Part shown: piece after piece, positions 27,701-39,610 of the stretch | Layout of the letters: each line of letters starts with the position of its first letter | Position numbering within the stretch: the first letter of the stretch is position 1 | Assembly (NCBI GenBank): GCA_034336665.1 | Contig: CM067592.1 | Span: 41,157,735 to 41,221,734 of the forward strand | DNA from: Luscinia megarhynchos | Taxonomy: Eukaryota > Chordata > Aves > Passeriformes > Turdidae | DNA length: 64,000 nucleotides | Direction: 5' to 3' | Translations under genes and position numbers: made by a program | The notes under the pieces: generated by a model | What the model saw: only the letters and a program-made list of their open reading frames with translations | What the model was told of the DNA's origin: nothing | Database searches by the model: none

Positions 27701-30109
27701 CCTATCAAAAGTATAAGACTGCCTGATATGAAATAAGCCCAGTCACCTGAGTTTAACCTGGCAAACACTCACAGCAATAGAAATAGTTATCTAATTGTTA
27801 CCTGGGGGCTCAGTTTCATTTATGGTAAATAACCTTTACATGACAAAAGACTACCATAAAAATTAGCAACCACTAGCTATCTTTGCAAGCAGACCCAGAG
27901 ATACCATCATTTAAGTGGTCTGAGTGATCTGTCATGTTACCCAACACAAGGAAACTTTATGTGCATCAGTTTAATGAAAACAAAGCTCTTTGTTCTCTAG
28001 TATTATTAGGTACTAATTTCTCAGCGTCCATATTTTAAAAATGTTCATTTTTTACAGCATTCTTTTTTCTGTAGTGGACATCTAGTCCCTCTTCCTCACT
28101 CTGTGATTTGTGAGAATATACATCTTCCTATAAAAAATTCAACTTCAGATAAAATTTTAAATATTCCTGGAGTACCTGCATTAAGTAGCAGTTACTGTAT
28201 TAACTGATTGTATGGAATGTTAATTTTCCTGGTATACATGCATGTTCTCATGGGCTGGGAAAACATTTAGGAAATTCTGTTCAAAGCCGGAAGTGAGATG
28301 CTAACCACAACCTAACCATTAGCTGTCTGCTGTGGCACTGAAGAAAAGCATCTTTGAAAAGTCTGGAGCGGTTATTTGCCTATGCTGCCCTTTCTGTTGG
28401 TGGATATGAAATGAAGAATACACTGCAAGATCCTGCAGATCCTCCGCTGTGTCCACTACCTCCTGCCTCTCAGACTTGTAGCAGCTGACTTGAAAGAGAG
28501 TGGGTGATTTACAGTCCAGCTCTATGAATGTAGATAAGATCTGGTCAAAGATCTAAAACAAAACAAAGAACTCTGTATTACTCTTGGAATGGATTCTCAA
28601 ATATTTAAAACTACTGTGACCTAGTAAGCCAAACGATTGATATATTACCCTCGACCTTGTCATTCTTGGCTAGCCTGTTTTGCTCTGCTCTGTCTCTGTA
28701 CTCTGCTTTGTATATATTAATCTGATATACCTAACCTCTCTCATTTGATATGGTAAGCACTGTAGAGATAATTGGTTATTAAGTGCTCTGCTCAGTTACT
28801 TGACTGTCCATGGGTATCTCCCAACTATGCAATACAGCAGAGACTTTTTTTGTCACTATTCAGAAGAAAAATATCATTAGAAAAGCCTATTAAGATTCCT
28901 TGCAGGATAATGAAAGCAATACCTAAAGCATGTTCTAAAAATATTTCTTTACATTTCATATTAATTCAATGAAATTATAAATTATTTGTATTTTCTCCTA
29001 CTTGGAAAAAAATTAACAGTGAATTAATTTATTCAACAAAAAAGAAATTTCTCTATATATTTATAACTATCGTGAATAATACTAAATGCTTGTCAAACTG
29101 AACAAAATCTTAGTTATAACACTAGGTAAATGAACTCCATTTTCTCCTTGTATTTGCCTCTCTTACACAGTGGTAAATTTGAACATGTAAACTTAACATG
29201 GCAACCTAAATATAATCAGTGAAAAAATATTCATGCATATAGAAGAAATAAAATAGACTGCGCAACATACATGTTTCTTCCTCCTGTTTTTCTCTTCTTC
29301 ATGAAAATAAGTACACAACAAAACACCAGCCCTCCCATAAAAACCTGTGAAAGAATCTAAATTTCACACCTCATGCAGAAATTGGAAAAGAAGTGCCAAA
29401 ATAGAGTATCTGACACTGCAATTCTTGCATGCTTACAACTGCTAATAGAAGTTTGAGAAAAGAACAATAACAGATTAAGTCCTTAATTGGCATGAAATAC
29501 TTTTCTGGGTTTCCTGAAAAAGGTCTACAAAATGGCAAAAGTAAGATTAAATTACAATTATGAGCAAGGACATTCACAGACTGTAAAATTCAGCTTTGAA
29601 GAACACATATCCTGGCCACAGCACAGCCACTCAATTTTTGGTAGTCTCAGAAGGACTGAATTAATTTACCATAATCCACTTTCCCACCCATCAATTATCA
29701 TGAGACAAAGGCTACCACAAATTTCAAGCATTTGGCTTGGCAGGAGTTTGTGAAATTACTTCATATACAAAAGAAGTAGCATATATACAGTATTATGTTA
29801 CTGTAACAAGGCTTTTAAGCAGATTTTAAGTGACCTTATTGGCCCAAGTCATAAAATGGTAATTCTTAGTGGACTTAAAATTCATGGAGAAATTTGACAT
29901 GAGCAACAGCCCCTTGCTGCTTTAGTTAATAAAACAGGCTACAGCACATTCTGATTTATTGCATTCTAATTACTATTCTTTTAATTTATTTTTAAAAGAA
30001 ATTTGTAACAATGTTATTAATAGAACTCCAATTTAATAGCAACAAGCAAATTAATAACTAGTTTCATATGCACTTTGCTCTATAAATACTGAATACAGCA
30101 CTCAACATC

Positions 30110-31428
30110 AACCTCAAAGCGCCAGCATATCAGCTAGGGAAAGAGGCAAAGCAAGCTTTAGGCAATCCAGGAGCCTCATGGATAATTTCTGGAGGCAGGT
30201 AATAGAAAACCCTACCACATGGGGTGGTGAGATACTGGACCCACTAGTCGCCAGCATGAGCAAGCTAACTGGGACATCAAGACTGAAGGCAGCCTGGGCT
30301 GCACTGATCACACACTGGTGGAGCTGAAGACCTGAGAGATACGGCAAATATCAAACAAAGAATAAAGATAGGACGCTGAACTTTAAGTAAGAGAATGTCC
30401 AGCTTTTCAAAGAGATGGTCAAGGACTACCTTGGCCCCTCAGATAGTCCTTGACTCCTGGGGAGCTGGCTGAGGAACAAGGGAGCAGAAGAGAACTGGCA
30501 GATCTTTAAGAATGTCTTCCATGAAGTGCAAGACCTCTCAATTCCCAGATGCAGGAAATCAAGTCAGGTAGGAAACAGACTGGCATGGCTGAGGAGGGGA
30601 GCAGCTGCTGGTCAAACCAAAGGGCAGGAAGTAAAGGCAGAGGCAGTGGAAGCATGGACAGGTATCTGGGGAAGAGTACAGGGATGTGTTCAGCTCCATA
30701 AAGAGGGAGTCAGGATGACCAAGGCAAAGCTGGAGCTGAACTTGGCATGGGATGCAAACAATAAAAAGAGACGTTTCTACAAGCCAGAAAAGGAAGTTTA
30801 GAGAAAGCACACTTTCCCTGCCTCTCCCCATCCCTGATAAGTAAGGTTGACAACCTGGTAACAAGGGAGGAAGAGAAGGCTAAGTAACTCAACAAATTTT
30901 TTGGCTCAGTTTTCACTGGCAACCTTTCTTCTCACAACCCTTGAGACCAGAGCACACAAGTACTGGGGGATCAAAAGTCCCTCCCACTGTAAGAGAAGAC
31001 CAGGTTTGTGACCACCTGTCACCAGCCTGCTTTAATTCTGTGACTTCTCTCAGTAAAATAGCACAGCACCTTGGTAGTTTACAACTGTTTGTGTAGCCAT
31101 TTTCAGATTAAGCCACAGTAAAGGAGGCTGCAGCTGGGTGAGGGTCAGCCTCTTCTCCGAGGCAAGGTAAACAGAACAAGACAACATAGCCTCAAGCTGC
31201 ACCAGGGGAGCTTGAGACTGCACACCAGGAAGAAATTTTTCACTTTCTGCAGGTTGTCAAACTATTGGAATGTGTTGCTCAGAAGCTGAGTCAATATCCC
31301 TAGAGGCATTCAAGGAATTACTGGACATGGCACTCAGTGCTATGGTGGAGTTGACAAAATAGTGTTCAGTCATGGGTTAGCCTTGATTTTGAGGGTTGTT
31401 TCCTAGTTTAATGATTCTATAATTCTAC
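30110..31428 (+). mobile_element. CR1 LINE, internally deleted or mosaic, antisense to ROR2
   Basis: 30110-31015 matches the C-terminal part of the CR1 endonuclease and the linker before the reverse transcriptase. The pattern ILDPLVAS...LTGTSRLKAAW near 30230 is followed by TLNFK-like text and EVQDLSIPRCRKSSQVG near 30515. Near 30900 a stretch resembles the FGSVFTGN-type segment before the RT. About 31125-31428 is CR1 3' UTR (ctcaagctgcaccaggggag, ttggaatgtgttgctcagaa) ending in atgattctataattct. The whole RT palm is missing, and about 100 bases of unrelated sequence sit between the two parts. The copy is inactive. The frames of 91-101 codons inside are remnants or shadows. Confidence 0.88.
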
Positions 31429-34400
31429 AGACATCTGTGTTTCTGTAAATATTCTAGACAAGAGTCATAAAAAATTGACCATTCTCTGTGTATTTACAAA
31501 ATTCCCAGGGGTAAGGATACATTTCACCCTGGTAGGCTAATGGTCAGTCAGCACTCTCTCCCATTCCGTCCATATTTCCCACTTTTCCTCCCCTTCTTTC
31601 TCCCTTTTTCCTCTCATCCAAGGAAAGTTCTTGATTTTTCTCATGCTTTTGCCAGTTTAAGCAAAAGGACTTGCATTAATCATAGCAAAAAATATTTGAA
31701 TTTACTGACATAGAAAGTTTTGCTCTCACCAAAATAAACCAAATTCTAAGGTGTGGTTAAGCCATTTCCCACTGTGCTTCCCTTGCATAACAGATATGTA
31801 TGTGAATTTTAAAGGGTAGAGTATAGAACTGACCTGCTTCCATTTATCTCCTTAGATATGGGGTCTTAAAGACTCAGATCCAAAGGTCTTACATTCCTCA
31901 TTTTTCAAAGCATAAGAAACAACAATCTTGTTATATTATGATTTAATTAGATGCATAGGTCGGACTCAACTGGTTTTTAGAATTAAATTAATTTTAAATA
32001 TCAACATTTCAAGTAATAAATTTAAAATAAAATTCTTTTCCTCTCTTATTTTATCCAGGGAAAAGATGTTTATGACAGACTTCTCTAAAATGTTGACTTG
32101 TTACTCATCAAGCAGAAGAACATTGAGCTCTGTTTACACCACTGCAAAGCTTAAGGCATTTTGTGGAATTTTTTCTGCCAGATGTTGCCCTATTCAAGAT
32201 TTGTACACAGCAAAAGAAACATAACAGTCAAGTCCTGCCTTTTGGCAAAATGACAAAATAGACATACATTAAATGTCAGCTTTCTAGAGTTTACATCACT
32301 CACACCCTTCAGTCTACAAGGACCTACAAATTACAGCTGTCGAAGTTTTTGCATAACCTAAACTTTCAGCTCTAGAGAACCCTTACTTGTCTACATTTAT
32401 TTATATTCTTGGTAATGGAGTGGTTCATTATTTATACTAGCTGTTTAAACAGTAACTGGGTTGTTTTAGGAATTGTGCATTTGTGCAGAGATGAGCTGTG
32501 CATTTTATGTGTCTGAAGGAAATCAAGATTCCTCGACAAAGTAAGTAAAACTAAAATTGTGCAATCATAAGTGTAAATATTTTTCCATAAAATCTTTTGC
32601 AATAGTTCTTGCAAGCAAAGAATGCACTTCTCACACCTACTAGTCATGTTTTTCGACTGCTAGGATTTAACATTTTTAAATCTATAAACAGACACTGCTA
32701 CATTTTCAAGTCTCCTTTCACTTTTAGAAATGTGTAGCTTTGCTCATGTATAAACAGCACTGGAGATGTGTTATGGAAGAGTTATTACCTACACACTAAA
32801 CAATCTCCCAACTGAACTTAAAACCAGGACTGGTGCTCTGCAGACCTTCAAAAATAGAAAAGGGTGAACCTTTTCAAATAGGGAGCCTTTTGATCTTGAT
32901 GATTTTAGAGTCCACAGAAGCAGAAACTCTTACATCTCTTATCTCCAATATTTTCAATGCATGTTTCCTTTCAAAATTGACAGCATCAAGAGAATTGATC
33001 ATTGTTTGTAGGCAATTGGAAATCTGAATAATGTGTGAATGAAAGATAGTCTGCATTACATTGCAAAGAGAGCATTAACATAGATAGGAGTAACCTGCAT
33101 GTGCATAAATATACACATGATAAATATTAATTCAGAGGGTTTTTTTTCTCTGCAGTCCCATTCCTCCATCTTTTAAGCATGCACATTTTAAAAGATATTC
33201 AACAATGTAGAGATTTGAGCAATTATTTGAAAAGTAGTACCAAAAAATAATAAAACAGTATTCTGGATTCCACATTTCAGACCTTATATGCACTTAACAA
33301 GATGCTAAGGGTTTCATGATAAAACACTAGTAGTGACCATGGACCTCTCACAAAGGTGAGTGTTTATGACCTTGGTGAGATGGGATTTCCATTTCCTTTA
33401 ATGAGCCAAGACATCAGACTCGCACTCTTAACTCACGCAAACACAGAACCTGCCCCTGGGACAATACGTCTGTTTCTGCGGAAGCACGGGAAAGGAGGTG
33501 TGGAGAAGGGGGGAGGAGGGGGGATGGGGATGGGGAGGTGTATAACCAAACCAAGGCAGAGATGGCATCTGTGGCTGAGCTGATCTTTGGGCCAGAAGGA
33601 AGAAGAAGGAAGTACAGCTGTGAAGTTTTGCATTGGGAGTTGATGGTGGCATCCCTGTTCCCCAGCTCTGGATAGAACTGCATGCATTTTTGTTCCAGAG
33701 GCTGACACTGCCAATAGCTCAGATCACTGCAAAATACTCTTTTACAGTTTGCTCTCTCAGGAACAATGGCTCTTAAAGGCACAAACCACAGTGTACTTTT
33801 CAGAGCTGTTTGCATTTTGAGTTTGGTGGGATGGCAGATGCTTGTTACCTCAGCGTCCCTGCCAAAACATTTATTACTGTCAAAGACAGTAAAACCAGAT
33901 GCCAACTGTACCATAAATAATCTGTGGTATTTAAAGGAATCTTGTTGATTCTTGTCCCTTGCTTCTTGACTAAGTCAACAGACACACATCAGACCTATAA
34001 CATGTAGGCAAAGTTAAAACTCTGCCTCTCCCCACTGAGAGGCAGAAGGTTTAGCCAGAGGATCATAAAAAAGGCAAATCTGATGGCATACTGGAGCTTG
34101 GCTGCTGAGTGAGCAAGGGCACATATGCCAACTGTATGGTCCACATCTGGCTGAGCAGCCACACTCCTTGTCCAGCAACACGTACTGCAACTTCACTCTG
34201 GCAAACCAAACAGAGCAAAGGGGAGGAAGTCCATATGCAGATGAATAAAAAGACAGGCAGGATGGAGGGACTGCAGGGCTCTAGAACAGGTTAAATGTAG
34301 TGATATATGGGAAGAGGGAAAAGAAGTCCCATCAGGAAAAAACAGGAAGCCAGCTGGTAGATGGACTTCTAAGAAGAACACCTACACACATACCTAGTAT

Positions 34401-37400
34401 AACATAAGCTCCTTTAACCATACCACCTGAGCCCCCACTTCTCATGTATCAGAGATATGAAGGCTAAAAGTAACCCAAGTCTTGGAAAATATTTTAGAAA
34501 ATTTATGAAACCAAGGGTTAAGGGGAAAAATAAATTGTGGCATTTGAAACATAATTTGGAGTCACAAATAGAAAGCTCTTGATAGATAAGACATAGAACA
34601 TCAAGTGCACAACCTATTTGCACAAAGACATTCATAATTTGAAGTGTACATTGTTTTATTTTTAATCCCAGGCTGAAAAGATTGAATCTGCATGAACACT
34701 AACATTAGGATGGTTTCTAGAAGAACACACTAATAGCTTAATTTACAGATGAGAATGAGAGATGTTCAGGTAAAATACTTTTTAACTACAAAAACAATTA
34801 AAGATTGAATGGCTAATCCTCTTTCTGGAGCTTTTCAATTTCCTAGTATCTGTGAAAAGCTACTAACTGAAACTGATTTGTTGCAGCAATAAAGTGCCAT
34901 TAAGTGCCAGACTGAGTCATGTCATTAACTCCTGTTTCTGAAAGAACAGTTTGCTAATTCTATAAAGTCATTCAAACCCCTGGTAGCACATATGGGGAAA
35001 CATAAGCCATCCCAAAGCTTTCCCAGCCACTCTTTCTGAGAACAGACTGGCAGTAACAGAACCACAATCAGGGAATGGGGAAACCACATATGGCTTTTAT
35101 CTGATCTCTCAGCCTTTGTCATAAGGAAATGTAATATGCACATAGAAGAAACTACACTCCAGTCAAAATGGTTGTTTATGTATCTGCCTCAATTATGAGA
35201 AGGGTTTTAACTGTAATCTACAAGTTCATGAGACCTACACAAGCCAGTTGTTTCACAATCAGAATAATGGAGCTTCTGCTGTTTCTAAGAATGAAAATAT
35301 TGTTTTGGATAAAACAGCCAGGTAGACATGGTTGTTAATTGTCTTGCTTATACTAGGTAACCAAAGTGCAAGCAGAGAGCAAGAAAGACAAAAGGATTTT
35401 AAGGGAACAGAAACTTTTAAAAGCTTTAATCCTTAGCAGCCTAAACTCACCACTTATAATAGAGGAATGAGTTGTGACTGATGTAAGAGACAGGCATTTA
35501 CTCTTTTTAAATCAACCATCCCAGATCTCTAAAGCTACACATGCTAGCTTACACGTGAAAAAGGACTACAAACCCTCATCATTCTTTATAATAACCTTGC
35601 ACTCCAGTTATTTTCTTCTGAAAAACAACTTTATAATAAGTAAACAGTATATTTTAAACTCATAGCAGGACGCCTCAAAGCATCTTCTTTCATTGATACA
35701 GTTTGTCTTTTTACGAAAACATATACTAAAGCTATTTGCATTCTACACAAAGCTAGAATGTAGAACTTGAAACAGAACAACCAACATTTAAGATAAAATA
35801 TGTACATTTCTGTTCCAAATTAGACACTAAATCAGCCAAAGCTTGTTTATGATGGACTAGTGATAAATTGTAGGATTTTCAGTAATCTTCCAATAAACAA
35901 AGTGAACACTGTTCTTCACGCAGAAACTGCTGGTTAAATCACATATGACATAGATCTGGTATTCTTGCTGGAAAATATGACATTGCCTTGATTGTCAGAC
36001 AGCCTTCTAGCAACACTCAATTTTCTAGCTTGCTTCTATGCAAGCACACATTTTAAAAGAAAAATTATGTGATAGAAGTCATAAACATACAAAGCTCCTA
36101 CATAGCAAAGTAGATCTTGAAAGAGTTTTTTATACTCTGGATCAAAGGAGGAAAATGCTTTCATAAATATACTGTGGAGGAAGGAAGAAAGATTACATGA
36201 AGCTGGAATTATTTTGCAGAAGAAAATGAAGCCTGTTGTCCTGCTTTAACAGGCTGTAAAGATACCTAACACTAAAACTGGTGTCTCACTCATAAGAGGA
36301 AAGAGTTCTGCAAGACCTGCCTTGCAATGGTAAGCTCCCTAAATGTTTGGCAGGGAAACAGTACCACCTGCAGTATATGGCAAAGCTTGTTTACTTGTGT
36401 ACAAGGCCAAGATCACATACTCCTTGATGAAACGTGCCTATTTTAAAGAGGCTTGTGGAGCAAAAATATGTTGTATCTACCCCTCCATGCTATAAAGTGA
36501 AAGTTTGCCACGGCAGGAGTCATTCACAAAATAATATCAACTAAAACATCTATTTTATCTTTCATACAAAACAATTATCCTGTATAAATGGCATTTTGAT
36601 AGAATAAAACTACATTTCCCCCCACATCTGTCTGCTTACAAAGTGATGAGCAAAACTATGTTTACTGAAGTAGAAAATCTATCATTCTTTTCTATTGAAT
36701 TTATTTTCTACAAAATGACATTTTCTCAGATCTCTGAAGGATCTGGGCAGGGTAGTTTTTTGGTTTTGGTTTTGTTTTTTAATAGCTGCTTTTCAGATCT
36801 TTATTTTAAAACATTTTTATTTTCAAACACCCTACTTATATATGAATATTAAAATATTATATTCTATGCAAAGCAGTAACCTAGTAAAAAAATTAACCTA
36901 CAAAAATATTCAGTAGTATTTAAAATGTTCAAGAAAACACACATCTCTGAAGAAACAGAAGTCAAAGACAAAGGAACTGGAGCTAGAATAAGCTGAAATG
37001 CAAAACTAGCTTTTGACAGAAACAGACTATTCCACAGGTGCATTGTGGGTCTTTGCTTCATTTCAAATTGCAACTACTTCATTCAAAGCTGAAAAACCAA
37101 CTGGGATTTTAAAAGCCAGGAAACCTTATTTTTCTCTTACAACCATGAATAAAAATGAGGTGAGTAGCTGAGATCCAGATTTAAAATCTCAAAGTCCACG
37201 GTAACGAGAAAGAACCAGTTCAATTCACTACTAGAGATAAAACTGTATTTACTAAGTCAATATGTTTCAAATTAAAACCATGTTTTAGGAAAGTAATTTG
37301 CTCTTCCACATGAATGTTAAAGAGATTTTATTTTACTCATTTTTTTCCAACACTTGTTTTATACAGAAACAGCACAACTACAGATAATAAGTGCTTACAC

Positions 37401-39494
37401 TAACATTGTTTAAATCTTGGGAAATAAAAAAACATAATAAATGTATATTAAACCACACTACTGATGAAGTGCCTTGCCCCATCAGAAAAAACGGGATACT
37501 AGTAACATACTCATAAACTTTTAAACGGTTTAACTACCAAAGACAACAAATATTACCCTAAGAAAAACAAACCAAAACAAACTTAAAAGATTGACAGCAA
37601 CAGTTTTCTAATTTTTCCAATTTCAGTTGTAGTCACAAGTACGTACATTAAATTTTTCCACCCTGTTTTTCATTACCTAGAACCTGGAGGAAAAGGGAAT
37701 GAGTTATACTGCTTAGAAACTGAAAGGCACAAGATTTTACCTTCTTTTAATAAAATATGGCAGTGTGGAGCTGACAATGCAATTTGCTAATTGGCACCAC
37801 CCTCCCCATTATCTCAACTTGAAAAAAAAAATAAAAAGAGCTCATTTCTGGTTTAAGACAATTTTTTCCCCTTTCCCATGGTATAGGAGAAGTATTTTCA
37901 TCTTTCAACAGCAAGGCATGGTGTACAGGGTTACGATAGAAGGAATTTTCCCAAAACTGAAGTACTGTAAAAGTGACAAGGGAGGCACAAGCCTACCTAC
38001 TCCACCTGAGACCACAGAATTCATTTGCTTTAAAGTCCTGGGCTGGGACCATGTAAACTGCTTTGATATAAAACAACACCTCCATAACTATGGAGATTGT
38101 ATAGTGAAAAGACTTCATCAAGTTGCTTTCAATTAAGTCATTTACTATTAAAAATTCATCTTCTGTTTCCCTAAGAGAAATTCTGAGGGAGTTGAAAGTG
38201 CCTATTTAGGCTACAAGGAGGTGTTTTCTGCAGCAGTCAAATCGTCCAGGTGAAGTCAGAGCACCTCAAATTGATGATAGGGGCCAGGTGCCTGGCTGGC
38301 ACTTGGATTCAAAGAGTTTGATGTAAATTAATGTTAGGAAACATGTTAAGAGTGCTATGTAATGTAAAATACAGGCAGAAACTAGTGTTTCCCTCTTTTT
38401 TTCCTATATAAAGATCTAACAAACTGCTACAGCTGTGTTTATCAGCAGAAGCATAACTAGCTTAGCCAGCTTTGTAATTACCTAAAAACCTGTATCACTG
38501 GGTTGGTTAATTTGATGCATACCTGATCCCAGTCTGAAGGTCTGTATTTTAACAAGGCAGTTATATCACTTAAGCAAAATGTAAGTTTTAGGAATGGAAA
38601 TGGTATGTTGTGATACAAGGTAGGTGTTCTTGACCAAAACCACAGAACTAAGATAAAAGTACCAACTTTTTCTCAGCTACTTTGCCAATTCAATCAAGCT
38701 ATCCTCCTCCAAGATTCACTTCTGTGTTAATATTGATTGGCATAAAATGTGAACATATTTTTCTGATGTACTGCTTCTTGGCACTTATTCAATAAGAGCC
38801 TTTCCTCATAGTTTGTGATAGCATGTGATATCATACAGTTTATTTACAGCTCCACCAGTTCCACTGAAAATTTTCAGTATCTTCTTAAGATAACACTATT
38901 TCTATTCAAATGAAGAAACTCCATTCCAACTTGGTAAGGCAGAATAAAAAACACCAAGGCTTTTACTGCAAATGTATTCATTAGATTATTTTGTTAAGCC
39001 ACAAATATAGGTATATATCATACATAATTGCTTATTACAATCATATATGAATAAATTTTAGCAACTCTTAAGTTGTCAGGGAAAAGCAAACAACTTATAA
39101 AGCCTAATTTGCTCACAAACCAGAACAAGCTACCTGAAAGGTATGAAGCTGATCCTGTTTGGCTATGCTGATATAATTAGCTTCAATTGCCTGAGCTTTG
39201 ATACCATATTAGGTAGTAAAAATATTACAAAGTGGATTAGAGCGTACTGTTATAAAGACATTTGTATCCACGACCTTCTCAGTACCAGTGACACCGTAGA
39301 TATTCTGGTGGCCAGTGGGTGGCCACCCCTGTCTTCCAGCTGTTTGCTCACAGGATCAGCAAAAGAGGAAACTGAGGACACATGAAACTGCACCAAAGAG
39401 AAATGCAGTATGATAGCAGTAAAAGTTCTTTTTTTGGCCTCCTAAGCTTTTTCCTCTCTGAGACCCAAGTGCATACTACAATCGCAGAAGAGCA
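31429..39494 (-). other. ROR2 intron 1 segment without a confirmed gene
   Basis: Mostly AT-rich unique sequence. It contains the G-rich tract at 33508-33538, the longest open frame of the window on the minus strand (33414-33914, 166 codons, no recognisable domain), a short plus-strand frame with a signal-peptide-like start (33766-33948), and a possible regulatory block near 38165-38340. The 123-codon plus frame at 37765-38136 shows no domain. Confidence 0.75.
33508..33538 (+). repeat. G-rich tract with G-quadruplex potential
   Basis: Four runs of at least four guanines (33508-33513, 33518-33523, 33526-33529, 33532-33535) are separated by loops of 4, 2 and 2 bases. This fits the usual quadruplex rule (four runs of three or more G with loops of 1-7). 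The G strand is the template strand of ROR2, so the pre-mRNA is C-rich here. Confidence 0.85.
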
Positions 39495-39610
39495 GTAACC
39501 ACAGAACAGTCCGAGCTGGAAGGGACCCACAAGGATCATTGAGTCCAGATCTTAAGTCAATGACTCAAAGCACGGATTGAGCCTGTCACTCTAATGAGCT
39601 GAGCTAATCT
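39495..39610 (-). mobile_element. SINE with tRNA-like head and CR1 tail (TguSINE1-like)
   Basis: Read on the minus strand, the element opens with attagctcagctcattagag, a good tRNA A-box (TRGCNNAGNNG). It continues with ggctcaatccgtgc, resembling a B-box (GGTTCGATCC). Next come cattgacttaagatctggac and tgatccttgtgggtcccttc, then cagctcggactgttctgtgg, which is a CR1 3' tail. This order (tRNA-Ile-like promoter, linker with ACTTAAGA, CR1-derived tail) matches the passerine family TguSINE1 as I remember it. The anticodon-arm part is mostly deleted. No target-site duplication was convincing. It lies in the ROR2 sense direction. Confidence 0.82.

Larger units (their letters stand above)
20606..30109 (-). 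other. ROR2 intron 1 segment without a confirmed gene
   Basis: AT-rich intronic DNA. It holds a poly-A run at 24004-24022, a 39-base imperfect tandem duplication at 24682-24758, a small CpG cluster at 26099-26125, a possible ancient repeat near 22960-23160, candidate regulatory blocks at 20950-21215 and 25755-25830, and a stop-free minus-strand segment at 28319-28552. The 120-codon plus frame at 23046-23408 has no recognisable domain and overlaps the putative ancient repeat. Confidence 0.75.

Noticed and set aside
33414..33914. Longest open frame of the window (166 codons, minus strand)
   Set aside because: Other frames of the same C-rich segment are also open, the translation shows low-complexity Ser/Pro stretches and no domain, and the region includes the G-rich tract that lowers stop frequency.
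37205..37230. B-box-like ccagttcaattc as a possible tRNA gene
   Set aside because: No A-box at the right distance and no cloverleaf arms.
37765..38136. 123-codon plus-strand frame
   Set aside because: No domain, signal peptide or splice context, and its composition mirrors surrounding intron.
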